64,000 bases of DNA from Phenylobacterium zucineum HLK1 (GCF_000017265.1 NC_011144.1:1466001-1530000); one strand, 5' to 3'. Shown: positions 45,187 through 54,078, numbered from the stretch's first letter. Numbers and translations: made by a program. Notes: generated from the sequence alone by a model not told the origin.

Positions 45187-45657
45187 ATGGCGCCGGGGCC
45201 GGTCAGCGCGGGAGTGCTCGCCTGGCGGGCCCGGCCGGAGGGGCCGCAGTTCCTGCTGGTGCATCCAGGCGGTCCCTACTGGCGAGGCAAGGACGAGGCG
45301 GCCTGGTCGATCCCCAAGGGGCTGGTCGAGCCGGACGAGGCCGACTGGGACGCCGCCCGGCGCGAGTTCCTGGAGGAGCTGGGGCAGCCGATCGACGGCG
45401 AGCCGGTGGAGCTGCCGCCCTGCCGGCTCCCCAGCGGCAAGATTGTGCGGGCCTGGCTGGTCGAGGCCGACCTCGACGTGACCGGCCTCAAGAGCAACGC
45501 GTTCGAGATGGAGTGGCCGCCGAGGTCCGGGCGCTGGGCCGCCTTCCCCGAGGTGGACAAGGCGGCCTGGTTCGCCGCCGGGGAGGCGAGGGCGCGCCTG
45601 CACAAGGGCCAGCGGCCGCTGCTGGAGGCGGCGCTGGCGAAGCTCGCCGGCCGCTGA
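45187..45657 (+). CDS. Nudix hydrolase
   Basis: A 156-residue Nudix protein with an uninterrupted box: G, five residues, E, seven residues, then REFLEELG, starting at PKGLVEPDEAD (near residue 43). The N-terminal SAGVLAWR is the family's first strand. It resembles the ADP-sugar/diadenosine polyphosphate type (bis(5'-nucleosyl)-tetraphosphatase-like), but the substrate is unknown. It starts 2 bp after the S9 peptidase and is co-transcribed. Confidence 0.88.
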   Translation: MAPGPVSAGVLAWRARPEGPQFLLVHPGGPYWRGKDEAAWSIPKGLVEPDEADWDAARREFLEELGQPIDGEPVELPPCRLPSGKIVRAWLVEADLDVTGLKSNAFEMEWPPRSGRWAAFPEVDKAAWFAAGEARARLHKGQRPLLEAALAKLAGR

Positions 45658-45809
45658 CCGGCCGCGCCGGATTTGCCCCGCCTGCGCCGGTTGGGCCATA
45701 AGGGGCGCTCCCAAAGACGCCGGAACCGTTCGCCGCGCGCGCCAGGCGCGCCGGTTCTCCCAGGCGCACCCCCCGGCGGCCACTCGGGCCGCGCCGACAT
45801 GCCGGAGCC

Positions 45810-47036
45810 ATGACCCTCGCAGACCTGACCGCCTTCGCCGCCCCCTATCCCTGGCTGGAGACCCTCTGGGCGCTCGCCCTGCTGGTCGCCGCCGCCGCCG
45901 TCGCCAACCTGCTGGTCAAGCCGCTGATCGTGCGGGTGCTGGCCCGGGTCTTCGACGGCCTCTCGCACCGGGTCAGCCACGAGGACGCCCTGCCGGTCGC
46001 CCGCCGGCTCGCCAACATCCTGCCGGCGGTGGTGATCGCGCAGGGGATCGTGCTGGTGCCGCACCTGCCGGTCGGCGTGGTCACGGTGACCCGCAATGTC
46101 TGCAGCGCCTTCGTCATCCTGATGGTCGTGCTGGCCCTCAGCGCGGCGCTCAACCTGCTGAACGACCTCTACCAGCGGCGGCCGACGGCCATGAGCCGGC
46201 CGATCAAGGGCTACCTGCAGGTGGTCAAGATCCTGCTGTTCGCCGCCGCCGCGGTGCTGATGGCGGCGGCGCTGATGGAACGCTCGCCGCTGCTGCTCCT
46301 CTCGGGCCTGGGCGCCATGGCCGCGGTGCTGATGCTGGTGTTCAAGGACACCATCCTGTCGCTGGTGGCCTCGGTGCAGATCGCCTCCAACGACATGGTC
46401 CGCCTCGGCGACTGGGTGGAGATGCCTCAGCTGAACGCCGACGGGGACGTGATCGACATCGCCCTGCACACGGTGAAGATCCAGAACTGGGACAAGACCA
46501 TCACCACGATCCCGACGCAGCGGCTGATCACCGACTCGTTCAAGAACTGGCGCGGCATGCAGGAGTCGGGCGGGCGGCGGATCAAGCGCGCCCTGATGCT
46601 GGACCAGACGAGCGTCCGCTTCCTCGCCGACGAGGATCGGGAGCGCCTGCGGCGGATGTCGCTGATCGCCGACTACCTCGATCGCAAGCAGGCCGAGCTG
46701 GACGCCTGGAACCAGCGGCTGCTGGCGGACGGGCGCGATCCCGTGAACACCCGCCAGCTCACCAACCTCGGCACCTTCCGCGCCTATGTGCAGGCCTACC
46801 TCGAAGCCCATCCCACGATCGCCAGGAACATGACCCTGCTGGTCCGGCAGCTTCAGCCGACCCCCGAGGGCCTGCCGATCGAGATCTACTGCTTCACGGC
46901 CACGACCGCCTGGGCCGAGTACGAGGGCGTGCAGTCGGACATCTTCGACCACCTCTACGCGGTCCTGCCCGAGTTCGGCCTGCGGGTGTTCCAGGCCCCG
47001 ACCGGCCTCGACCTCCAGCGGCTGGCGGCCGCCTAG
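45810..47036 (+). CDS. MscS-family mechanosensitive ion channel (YbdG/MscM-like)
   Basis: A 408-residue inner-membrane channel with about five helices (15-40, 68-90, 95-115, 145-160, 165-185) and a cytoplasmic MscS beta domain. The pore-helix/beta transition VFKDTILSLVASVQIASNDM ... GDWVEMP and the INWDKT-type NWDKTITTIPTQRL (near residue 230) are diagnostic. The long insert near residues 270-320 is typical of YbdG (about 415 residues), which releases solutes on hypo-osmotic shock. Beside an ectoine operon this would be the release side of osmoadaptation. Its stop shares CTAG with the convergent MarR gene. Confidence 0.92.
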   Translation: MTLADLTAFAAPYPWLETLWALALLVAAAAVANLLVKPLIVRVLARVFDGLSHRVSHEDALPVARRLANILPAVVIAQGIVLVPHLPVGVVTVTRNVCSAFVILMVVLALSAALNLLNDLYQRRPTAMSRPIKGYLQVVKILLFAAAAVLMAAALMERSPLLLLSGLGAMAAVLMLVFKDTILSLVASVQIASNDMVRLGDWVEMPQLNADGDVIDIALHTVKIQNWDKTITTIPTQRLITDSFKNWRGMQESGGRRIKRALMLDQTSVRFLADEDRERLRRMSLIADYLDRKQAELDAWNQRLLADGRDPVNTRQLTNLGTFRAYVQAYLEAHPTIARNMTLLVRQLQPTPEGLPIEIYCFTATTAWAEYEGVQSDIFDHLYAVLPEFGLRVFQAPTGLDLQRLAAA

Positions 47037-47524
47037 GTCTCGGGCGGCGCCGAGCGCTGCAGCGAGCCGATGTCGAGGATCGGCGAGGCGTCGATGGTGT
47101 CGGCGTCCAGCAGCACGGCGACCCGCTCCAGGGCCGCGACTAGGCTCGCCTGCTCCCAGTCGGCGAGCTTCTCGAAGCGCGCGGCGAAGCGGTCCTGCAG
47201 GAGGTCCGGCGTTCCGGCCAGCGCCTCGCGGCCCGCCGGCGTCAGCACGACGTCGACCCGACGGCGGTCGGTCTCGCCGCGCCGGCGCATGAGGAGTCCG
47301 CGCTGTTCCAGCTTGTCGAGCAGGGCCGTGACGGTGGCCTGGCTCAGCCGGGCGGCTTCGGCGATGCCGCCGGCGCTCAGCACGCCCTGGCGGTCGACCA
47401 GCTGCAGCACGAGCAGCTGCGACGGCGTCAGCCCCGACGCGCGCGAGATGTCCCGCGCCGCGAATTCCGCAGCGCGCACGATCCGCCGGATCGCGATGAG
47501 GGCGCTGGTGAGGCGGGTGTCCAT
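47033..47524 (-). CDS. MarR family regulator, probable regulator of the ectoine operon
   Basis: A 163-residue winged-helix regulator. The DNA-binding part is visible as LSAGGIAEAARLSQATVTALLDKLEQRGLLMRR (quoted in part; residues about 48-80) and the wing RRRGETDRRRVDVVLTPAGRE. It is divergent from ectA. EctR of halophilic methylotrophs and CosR of Vibrio are MarR proteins controlling ect genes from the same position, so the same role is likely here. Candidate operators at 47608-47620 and 47722-47744 fit a dimeric MarR protein. Confidence 0.9.
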   Translation of the reverse strand: MDTRLTSALIAIRRIVRAAEFAARDISRASGLTPSQLLVLQLVDRQGVLSAGGIAEAARLSQATVTALLDKLEQRGLLMRRRGETDRRRVDVVLTPAGREALAGTPDLLQDRFAARFEKLADWEQASLVAALERVAVLLDADTIDASPILDIGSLQRSAPPET

Positions 47525-47607
47525 GGAGGCTCCTGCGACGCGACCGCGGTGTTGTTCCGCAGCTTGGGCGGTGGGGCAAGCATCGCCGCGAGAGGCTCAT
47601 CAGAAGA

Positions 47608-47620
47608 TTCGATTATCGAA
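47608..47620. promoter_or_regulatory. Palindrome upstream of the MarR gene
   Basis: TTCGAT-T-ATCGAA is a perfect inverted repeat 84 bp before the MarR start. The TTCGAT sequence recurs in the ectA promoter (47729-47734), suggesting one protein may contact both. Confidence 0.45.
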
Positions 47621-47715
47621 GTAATCAGAACGGGTTCCGTCCGCGAACGCCGGGCGTGATCACAAGTCCGCGAGCCGATTCCAGGGGGTTTTCAGCGGTT
47701 ATCTGCCCGGAAGGG

Positions 47716-47744
47716 TTGACATATTTCGTTCGATAAACAAAATA
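47716..47744 (+). promoter_or_regulatory. ectA promoter with overlapping MarR-type operator
   Basis: TTGACA (47716-47721) is a perfect -35 box. Directly after it TATTTCGTT-CGATA-AACAAAATA (47722-47744) is a 9+9 bp inverted repeat with one mismatch that fills the spacer and the -10 position. The region is unusually AT-rich. EctR1 of Methylomicrobium is known to bind a TATTTAGT-type inverted repeat, which the left arm resembles. Confidence 0.6.
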
Positions 47745-47750
47745 ACTGCC

Positions 47751-48314
47751 ATGACAACTGCTTCGCTTCGGCGGGCGGCTGGGGGGCTTGGGGTCCGAGT
47801 CGATCCCTCGCCGGGCCGTGTCGAGCTGCGGGCGCCCACTCTGGCGGACGGACCCGATGTCCACGCCCTGATCCGCGCCTGCCCGCCGCTCGACGAGAAT
47901 TCGGCCTACTGCAATCTCCTCCAGTGCGCCCACTTCGCCGACACCTGCGTGACCGCGGTCGACGGGGAGGGCCTGGCCGGCTGGCTGTCGGCCTATGTCT
48001 CGCCGGCCGAGCCTGACACCATCTTCGTCTGGCAGGTGGCCGTGGCCCCCCGCGCCCGCGGAACCGGCCTTGGCGGCCGCATGCTGGCCGAGCTCCTGTC
48101 GCGCCCCGCCTGCCGCGGCGTGCGGCGGCTCACAACGACCATCACCGAGGGCAACCAGCCGTCCTGGCGGATGTTCGGCCGGCTGGCCGAGCGCCTGGGC
48201 GCGCCGCTCACCCGCGAGCCCTGCTTCCTGGAAGGCGTCCACCTGCCGGCCGGTCATTCGACCGAGCACATGGTCGCCATCGGACCATTCGACCCCGCGG
48301 CGACGCGGGCCTGA
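47751..48314 (+). CDS. ectA: L-2,4-diaminobutyrate acetyltransferase
   Basis: A 187-residue GNAT enzyme making N-gamma-acetyl-diaminobutyrate in ectoine synthesis. Family landmarks are SCPPLDxNSAY (here ACPPLDENSAYCNLLQC, near residue 43), FVWQVAVAPRARGTGLGGRM (acetyl-CoA site, near residue 90) and TTTITEGNQPSW. The ATG at 47751 has no Shine-Dalgarno sequence; translation may be leaderless or use weak signals. First gene of the ect operon. Confidence 0.95.
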   Translation: MTTASLRRAAGGLGVRVDPSPGRVELRAPTLADGPDVHALIRACPPLDENSAYCNLLQCAHFADTCVTAVDGEGLAGWLSAYVSPAEPDTIFVWQVAVAPRARGTGLGGRMLAELLSRPACRGVRRLTTTITEGNQPSWRMFGRLAERLGAPLTREPCFLEGVHLPAGHSTEHMVAIGPFDPAATRA

Positions 48315-48335
48315 TCCCAACCACAAGGAGACGCC

Positions 48336-49646
48336 ATGTACGACGCCGAAGCCCCGGCGCGCGCTGACACCGCGTTCGCGCCTTTCGACCGCCTGGAGTC
48401 CCGGGTTCGTTCCTACTGCCGCAGCTTCCCGGCCGTGTTCGTCCGCGGGTCGGGCGCCTGGCTCTACGACGCAGACGGCAAGGCCTACCTCGACTTCCTC
48501 AGCGGCTGCGCCAGCCTCAACTACGGCCACAACCACCCGGCCCTGAAGCAGCGGCTCGTGGAGTACATCGCCGACGACGGCGTGGCTCACAGCCTCGACA
48601 TGCACAGCCGCGCCAAGGCCGAGTTCCTGGAGGCTTTCGAAGCGGCCATCCTGCGGCCGCGCGGGATGTTCTACCGCGCCCAGTTCACCGGCCCCACGGG
48701 CGCCAACGCCGTCGAGGCGGCGCTGAAGCTCGCGCGCAAGATCACCGGCCGGACGAACGTCATCGCCTTCACCAACGGCTTCCACGGCGTGACCCTGGGG
48801 GCCCTGGCTGCCACCGGCAGCGGCGGCCACCGCGCGTCCGGCGGACTGCCCGCCCAGGGCGTCAGCCGCGCGGCCTACGACGGTTACTACGGGCCCGACG
48901 TCGACACCGCGGCCCAGCTCGACAAGCTGCTGTCGGATCCCTCGGGCGGCATCGATCCGCCGGCCGCGATCCTCGTGGAGACGGTGCAGGGCGAGGGCGG
49001 CCTCAACGTCGCCTCGGCCGAGTGGCTGCGCGCCATCGAGGCGATCGCGCGCAAGCACGGGGCGCTGTTCATCATCGACGACATCCAGGCTGGCTGCGGC
49101 CGCGCCGGCGGCTTCTTCAGCTTCGAGGACATGGGCGTGACGCCGGACATCGTCACCATGGCGAAGTCGCTCTCGGGGCTGGGCCTGCCGATGGCGCTGA
49201 CGCTGATCCGTCCCGAGCGGGACGTCTGGCATCCCGGCCAGCACAACGGCACCTTCCGCGGCAACTGCCACGCCTTCGTCACCGCCAAGGCGGCGATTGA
49301 CACCTTCTGGCGCGACGACGCCTTCGCCGAGCGGACCGCCGCCAAGGGCGAGCGGCTGCGCGCGCGGCTCGAGGAGATCGCCGGCAAGCATCCGGACGTC
49401 GTCCGCGGGACCAAGGGCCGCGGCATGATGCGGGGCATCGACGTCGGGTCGGGCGAGGTCTCGGGCCGGATCGTCAAGGCGGCCTTCGAGCGCGGCCTGG
49501 TGATCGAGACCAGCGGCCCGCGCGACGAGATCGTGAAGGTCCTGGCGCCCCTCACCATCGCCGACGAGGACCTGGACCGTGGCCTGGACATCCTGTCCGC
49601 CGCGATCGCCGACATCCGCGGCCGCGTGCAGCTGAACGCCGCCTGA
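48336..49646 (+). CDS. ectB: Diaminobutyrate--2-oxoglutarate transaminase
   Basis: A 436-residue class III PLP aminotransferase that aminates aspartate semialdehyde to 2,4-diaminobutyrate. The PLP Lys is in VTMAKSLSG (near residue 272), FTGPTGANAVEAALKLARK gives the cofactor phosphate site, and IIDDIQAGCGR the PLP-stacking region. AAGGAG lies before its ATG. It is second in the operon, 21 bp after ectA. Confidence 0.96.
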   Translation: MYDAEAPARADTAFAPFDRLESRVRSYCRSFPAVFVRGSGAWLYDADGKAYLDFLSGCASLNYGHNHPALKQRLVEYIADDGVAHSLDMHSRAKAEFLEAFEAAILRPRGMFYRAQFTGPTGANAVEAALKLARKITGRTNVIAFTNGFHGVTLGALAATGSGGHRASGGLPAQGVSRAAYDGYYGPDVDTAAQLDKLLSDPSGGIDPPAAILVETVQGEGGLNVASAEWLRAIEAIARKHGALFIIDDIQAGCGRAGGFFSFEDMGVTPDIVTMAKSLSGLGLPMALTLIRPERDVWHPGQHNGTFRGNCHAFVTAKAAIDTFWRDDAFAERTAAKGERLRARLEEIAGKHPDVVRGTKGRGMMRGIDVGSGEVSGRIVKAAFERGLVIETSGPRDEIVKVLAPLTIADEDLDRGLDILSAAIADIRGRVQLNAA

Positions 49647-49673
49647 GCCGCCGAAGACACGAGAGAGAGATAC

Positions 49674-50066
49674 ATGATCGTTCGCGACCTGAGCCAAGCC
49701 GAGAAGACCGACCGCCGCGTGGTGTCCAAGGGGTGGGAGAGCACGCGCCTCCTGCTGAAGGACGACGCGATGGGCTTCTCGTTCCACATCACGACCATCT
49801 ACGAGGGCGCCGAGCTGCCCATGCACTACAAGAACCACCTGGAGGCGGTCTACTGCATCTCCGGGGAGGGTTCGATCGAGGACCTCGCCACCGGCCAGGT
49901 GCACGAGATCCGGCCGGGCGTGCTCTACGCACTCGACAAGCACGACCGCCACGTCCTGCGCGGCCGCACCCAGATGGTCATGGCCTGCGCCTTCAACCCG
50001 CCGGTGACCGGCCGCGAGGTGCACGACGAGACCGGCGCCTATCCCCTCGAAGCGGAGATGGCCTGA
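49674..50066 (+). CDS. ectC: L-ectoine synthase
   Basis: A 130-residue cupin enzyme closing the ring of N-gamma-acetyl-diaminobutyrate to form ectoine. Conserved stretches are [16 protein letters not shown] at the start, [16 protein letters not shown] near residue 52 (metal and substrate residues), [12 protein letters not shown], and [15 protein letters not shown]. Standard length. It lies 27 bp after ectB and 10 bp before ectD. Confidence 0.97.
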
Positions 50067-50076
50067 GGCCGCAGCG

Positions 50077-51000
50077 ATGACGGAAGATCTCTATCCCTCC
50101 CGCGTGGCCTCGAAGCCTGCCTGGCAGCCGCGCATCGACCCGGTGGCCCACAGCCGCTGGACCCCTGAGGCGCCGATCTCGGCCGAACAGCACGTGATGT
50201 TCGAGCGCGACGGCTATCTCGTGCTCGAGAACCTGTTCTCGGCCGCCGAGGTGGCCACGCTACAGCGCGAACTGGAGCGGATGCGCAAGATGCCGGCCTC
50301 GCTGGAGACCGAGACGCTGATCGCCGAGCCCGGCTCGGGCGCGCTGCGCTCTGTCTTCGCGATCCACGCCCAGAACCGGCTGTTCGGCCGGCTGGCCGCC
50401 GACGAGCGGCTGGTGTCGGTCGCTCGCCACCTGCTGGGCGACGAGGTCTACATCCACCAGTCGCGGCTGAACTACAAAAGCGGCTTCGACGGCAGGGAAT
50501 TCTACTGGCACTCGGATTTCGAGACCTGGCACGTCGAGGACGGGATGCCCCGCATGCGGGCGCTGTCGATGTCGGTCCAGCTCGCCGACAACCACGCCGT
50601 CAACGGCCCGCTGATGGTGATGCCGGGCTCGCAGCGGACGTACGTCTCGTGCGTCGGCGAGACGCCCGAGGACCACTACAAGCAGTCGCTGCGCAAGCAG
50701 GAGTACGGCGTGCCGGATCGCGACAGCCTGGCCCGCCTGGCCGAGACCTGCGGGATCGTCGCCCCCACCGGGCCGGCCGGCTCGGTCGTCCTGTTCGACT
50801 GCAACACCATGCACGGCTCGAACGGCAACATCACCCCGTTCCCGCGGGCCAACGCCTTCATCGTCTACAACTCGGTCTCCAACCGTCTGGTGGAGCCGTT
50901 CGGCGGGCGCGCCCCGCGGCCCGAGTTCATCGCCACCCGCGAGGGCTTCGAGCCGCTCACGGCGATGGGCGGCGACCTCGCCGAGGGGAGGGCGGCCTGA
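50077..51000 (+). CDS. ectD: Ectoine hydroxylase
   Basis: A 307-residue Fe(II)/2-oxoglutarate dioxygenase converting ectoine to 5-hydroxyectoine. The iron ligands are H145-x-D147 in FYWHSDFETWH and H246 in CNTMHGSNGNI; the EctD signature FxWHSDFETWHxEDGMP is complete. Its TGA overlaps the next ATG by one base (TGATG). Its presence shows the organism can make the hydroxylated solute, which also protects against heat and drying. Confidence 0.97.
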   Translation: MTEDLYPSRVASKPAWQPRIDPVAHSRWTPEAPISAEQHVMFERDGYLVLENLFSAAEVATLQRELERMRKMPASLETETLIAEPGSGALRSVFAIHAQNRLFGRLAADERLVSVARHLLGDEVYIHQSRLNYKSGFDGREFYWHSDFETWHVEDGMPRMRALSMSVQLADNHAVNGPLMVMPGSQRTYVSCVGETPEDHYKQSLRKQEYGVPDRDSLARLAETCGIVAPTGPAGSVVLFDCNTMHGSNGNITPFPRANAFIVYNSVSNRLVEPFGGRAPRPEFIATREGFEPLTAMGGDLAEGRAA

Positions 51001-52436
51001 TGGGCGTGCATACCGTCGAGAAGATCGGCGGCACCTCCATCTCGGACACGCGCGCGGTCCTGGACAACATCCTGATCGGCGCGCGGACGGGGGCCGAGCT
51101 GTACAACCGGATCTTCGTGGTCTCGGCCTACGCCGGCGTTACGGACAGGCTGCTCGAGCACAAGAAGACCGGCCGGCCGGGGGTGTACGCCCTGTTCGCC
51201 GCCGCGGCGTCGGGCGAGGGCGAGGCCTGGCGCACGGCGATCGACGACCTGCTGACGCACCTGCGGGCGCTGAACGCCGAGCGGTTCACCGACCCGGCGG
51301 ACCTGGCGGCGGCCGACGCCTTCGTGGAGCAGCGGGTCGAGACCGCGCGCTCGTGCCTGGGCGACCTGCAGCGCCTCTGCGCCCAGGGCCACTTCCGGCT
51401 GGACGCCCAGCTCGGGGCCGTGCGCGAGATGCTGGCCTCGATCGGCGAGGCCCAGAGCGCCCACAACCTCACGCTCGAGCTGCGCCGCCGCGGCGTCAAC
51501 GCCCGGATGGTCGACCTGACCGGCTGGGACGAGCCGGACGCCGTCGAGCTCGACGAGCTCCTGGCGCGCGCCTTCGCCGACGTGGACCTGGCGAGCGAGC
51601 TGCCCATCGCCACCGGCTACGCCAAGGCGGGCAAGGGCCTGATGGCCGAATACGGCCGCGGCTACAGCGAGGTGGTGTTCAGCCGCACGGCGGTGGTGAC
51701 GGGGGCCCGCGAGGCCACGATCCACAAGGAGTTCCACCTCTCGAGCGCCGATCCCAAGCTGGTCGGGCCCGGGGCCGTGCGGAAGGTCGGGCGGACGAAC
51801 TACGACGTCGCCGACCAACTGGCGAACCTCGGCATGGAGGCGATCCACCCACGGGCGGCGCGCGGCCTGCGCCAGGCCGGCATCCCCCTCTGCGTGCGCA
51901 ACACCTTCGATCCCGAGGATCGGGGCACGACCATCTGGTCGGACTTCGTCTCGGAGCAGCCGCGGGTGGAGATCATCTGCGGCCTCACGGGCCTGACGGC
52001 GCTGGAGCTCTTCGAGCCCGACATGGTGGGGGTGAAGGGCTATGACGCCGGCATCCTGGCGGTGCTCACCCGGCACGCGGCGCGGATCGTCTCGAAGGCG
52101 TCGAACGCCAACACGATCAGCCACTACCTCGACGCCACGCCCAAGCAGGTGAAGCGGGTGATCGCCGACCTGGAACGCGAGTTCCCGAACGCCACGGTGA
52201 CGACTCAGCAGGTCGCGGTGGTGGCGGTGATCGGCAGCGACCTGAACATCCCCGGGCTCACCGCCGCGGCGGCGCAGGCGCTGGCGGACGCCGGAGTCGA
52301 GATCCTGGGCATCCAGCAGCTCACCCGCCGGGTGGATCTGCAGTTCGTGGTCCGGGAGCGGGACTACGCCGCGAGCGTCCAGGCCCTGCACGCGCGCCTG
52401 GTATGCGGGGGCGGGCGGCTGCGCTCGGCGGCCTGA
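51000..52436 (+). CDS. ask: Ectoine-dedicated aspartate kinase
   Basis: A 478-residue aspartokinase supplying aspartyl-phosphate to the ectoine pathway. The N-terminal motif KIGGTSISD replaces the common KFGGTS, as in the Ask_Ect group; EYGRGYSEVVFSRTAVV (near residue 218) marks the kinase domain, and two C-terminal ACT-like segments follow (about 330-470). Ask_Ect enzymes escape normal lysine/threonine feedback. The ATG at 51000 overlaps the ectD stop. This five-gene order ectABCD-ask is common. Confidence 0.95.
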   Translation: MGVHTVEKIGGTSISDTRAVLDNILIGARTGAELYNRIFVVSAYAGVTDRLLEHKKTGRPGVYALFAAAASGEGEAWRTAIDDLLTHLRALNAERFTDPADLAAADAFVEQRVETARSCLGDLQRLCAQGHFRLDAQLGAVREMLASIGEAQSAHNLTLELRRRGVNARMVDLTGWDEPDAVELDELLARAFADVDLASELPIATGYAKAGKGLMAEYGRGYSEVVFSRTAVVTGAREATIHKEFHLSSADPKLVGPGAVRKVGRTNYDVADQLANLGMEAIHPRAARGLRQAGIPLCVRNTFDPEDRGTTIWSDFVSEQPRVEIICGLTGLTALELFEPDMVGVKGYDAGILAVLTRHAARIVSKASNANTISHYLDATPKQVKRVIADLEREFPNATVTTQQVAVVAVIGSDLNIPGLTAAAAQALADAGVEILGIQQLTRRVDLQFVVRERDYAASVQALHARLVCGGGRLRSAA

Positions 52437-52468
52437 GGCGTCGACGCCGGATCGAAGTGGGGGCTGAC

Positions 52469-53863
52469 ATGACGATGGAACAGGACGGCCGGGGCCCTGC
52501 GGCGCCGGCCGAGGCGGCCGCCGTCCGCCGGGCGGTGGCGGCTTCGGCGGTGGGCAACGCCACCGAGTGGTTCGACTACGGGATCTACGCCTACGGGGTG
52601 ACCTACATCTCGGCGGCGCTGTTTCCGGGGGAGGCCGCGCAGGCGACGCTGTTCGCGTTGGCGACGTTCGCGATCTCGTTCCTGGTGCGGCCGCTGGGGG
52701 GCTTCTTCTGGGGCCCGCTGGGCGACCGCCTGGGGCGCAAGAGCGTGCTGGCCTTCACCATCGTGCTGATGGCCGCCGCCACGTTCCTGGTGGGCCTCCT
52801 GCCGACCCACGAGGCGGTGGGCTTCTGGGCGCCGCTGATGCTGGTGATCCTGCGGATGGTGCAGGGCTTCTCCACCGGCGGGGAGTACGGCGGTGCCGCG
52901 ACGTTCATGGCGGAGTACGCGCCCGACGACCGGCGCGGCTTCTTCGGCAGCTTCCTGGAGGTCGGCACCCTGGCGGGCTTCTCGTTCGGGGCCCTGCTGA
53001 TGCTGGGCTTCTCGCTGCTGCTGGGGAACGAGGCCATGCACGAGTGGGGCTGGCGCCTGCCGTTCCTGGTGGCCGCGCCGCTGGGGCTCGTCGGTCTCTA
53101 CCTGCGGGCCAAGATCGAGGACACGCCGGTGTTCCGAGAGGCCGAGGCGCTGGAGGCCGAATCCGCCAGCCGCCAGCCCGGCCTGAAGACGCTGTTCACC
53201 GGCTACTGGCGCCCGCTGCTGGTGATGAGCGGCCTCGTCATCGCGCTGAACGTCGTGAACTACACCCTGCTCAGCTACATGCCGACCTATCTCGAGCGAC
53301 GCCTGGGCCTTTCGACCCAGCAGGCGCTGCTGGTCCCGATCATCGGCATGCTGTGCATGATGGCGCTGCTGCCCTTCGCGGGCGCGGCCTCAGACCGGGT
53401 GGGGCGCAAGCCGCTGTGGGCGGCCTCGCTGGTCGGGCTCTTCGTCCTGGCGATCCCGCTCTACCACCTGATGGGCGCGGGCCTTTCCGGGGCGATCGTC
53501 GGTTTCGCCGTACTGGGGCTGCTCTACGCGCCGCAACTGGCGACGATCTCGGCGACCTTCCCGGCCATGTTCCCGACGCGCGTGCGGTTCGCGGGCTTCG
53601 CGGTCGCCTACAACGTGGCCACCTCGCTGTTCGGCGGCACCGCGCCGGCCGCCAATTCCTGGCTGATCGAGCGGACGGGCGACGCCGCCGTCCCCGCCTA
53701 CTACATGATGGCCGCCTGCGTGGTGGGCCTGATCGCCCTGGCCTTCACGGCCGAGACCGCCGGCCAGTCGATCCGCGGCGACGCGGGCGCGCCTGCATCC
53801 TCTCGCCGAGGCGGCGCCGTCCGGGGCGGGCAGGGGACAGTGTCGGGAAACTTGGAGGCCTGA
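52469..53863 (+). CDS. MFS transporter, metabolite:H+ symporter family (ProP-like)
   Basis: A 464-residue 12-helix transporter. The MHS pattern is clear: VGNATEWFDYGIYAY near residue 30, GPLGDRLGRKSVL near residue 87 (loop 2-3 motif), and QGFSTGGEYGGAATFMAEYAP near residue 132. ProP of this family imports ectoine, proline and betaine. Directly after the ect genes the likely substrate is ectoine or hydroxyectoine, but the C-terminal coiled coil of ProP is absent. The start at 52469 is chosen for position and a GGGGG-rich leader. The last codons run into the tRNA-Cys gene. Confidence 0.88.
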   Translation: MTMEQDGRGPAAPAEAAAVRRAVAASAVGNATEWFDYGIYAYGVTYISAALFPGEAAQATLFALATFAISFLVRPLGGFFWGPLGDRLGRKSVLAFTIVLMAAATFLVGLLPTHEAVGFWAPLMLVILRMVQGFSTGGEYGGAATFMAEYAPDDRRGFFGSFLEVGTLAGFSFGALLMLGFSLLLGNEAMHEWGWRLPFLVAAPLGLVGLYLRAKIEDTPVFREAEALEAESASRQPGLKTLFTGYWRPLLVMSGLVIALNVVNYTLLSYMPTYLERRLGLSTQQALLVPIIGMLCMMALLPFAGAASDRVGRKPLWAASLVGLFVLAIPLYHLMGAGLSGAIVGFAVLGLLYAPQLATISATFPAMFPTRVRFAGFAVAYNVATSLFGGTAPAANSWLIERTGDAAVPAYYMMAACVVGLIALAFTAETAGQSIRGDAGAPASSRRGGAVRGGQGTVSGNLEA

Positions 53864-53926
53864 CCGGGAATCGAACCCGGGTACGCGGATTTGCAGTCCG
53901 CTGCGTCACCACTCCGCCATCAGGCC
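53853..53926 (-). tRNA. tRNA-Cys (GCA anticodon)
   Basis: A 74-base tRNA with GGCCTGA / TCAGGCC acceptor stem, U discriminator and encoded CCA. The anticodon loop is CTGCAAA, giving GCA. The T arm GGTTCGATTCC is standard. Its 3' end overlaps the last 11 bp of the convergent transporter gene, whose stop codon lies inside the acceptor stem. Confidence 0.95.
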
Positions 53927-54078
53927 GTCTCGAAGGCCCTTGGGCTCTCCGGAGGGCGCGAGGGCTACCAGAAGGCACCGGCCGGAGCAATCTCCGTGAG
54001 GGCCCGCAATTGCGTTTCGCAGGCTGAGGCCTATAAGCCCCGGTCTCACGCCCACCTTACGCTTCCCGAGGGGATTCG

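Noticed and set aside
45658..45809. GC-rich hairpin before the MscS gene as a riboswitch
   Set aside because: It is only a GAACCG/CGGTTC stem with GCGC inner pairing in very GC-rich DNA. No known riboswitch core is visible.
45810..53926. Complete genomic island with attachment sites
   Set aside because: No integrase, no second copy of the tRNA-Cys 3' end and no clear base-composition shift were found, so only a possible acquisition is noted.
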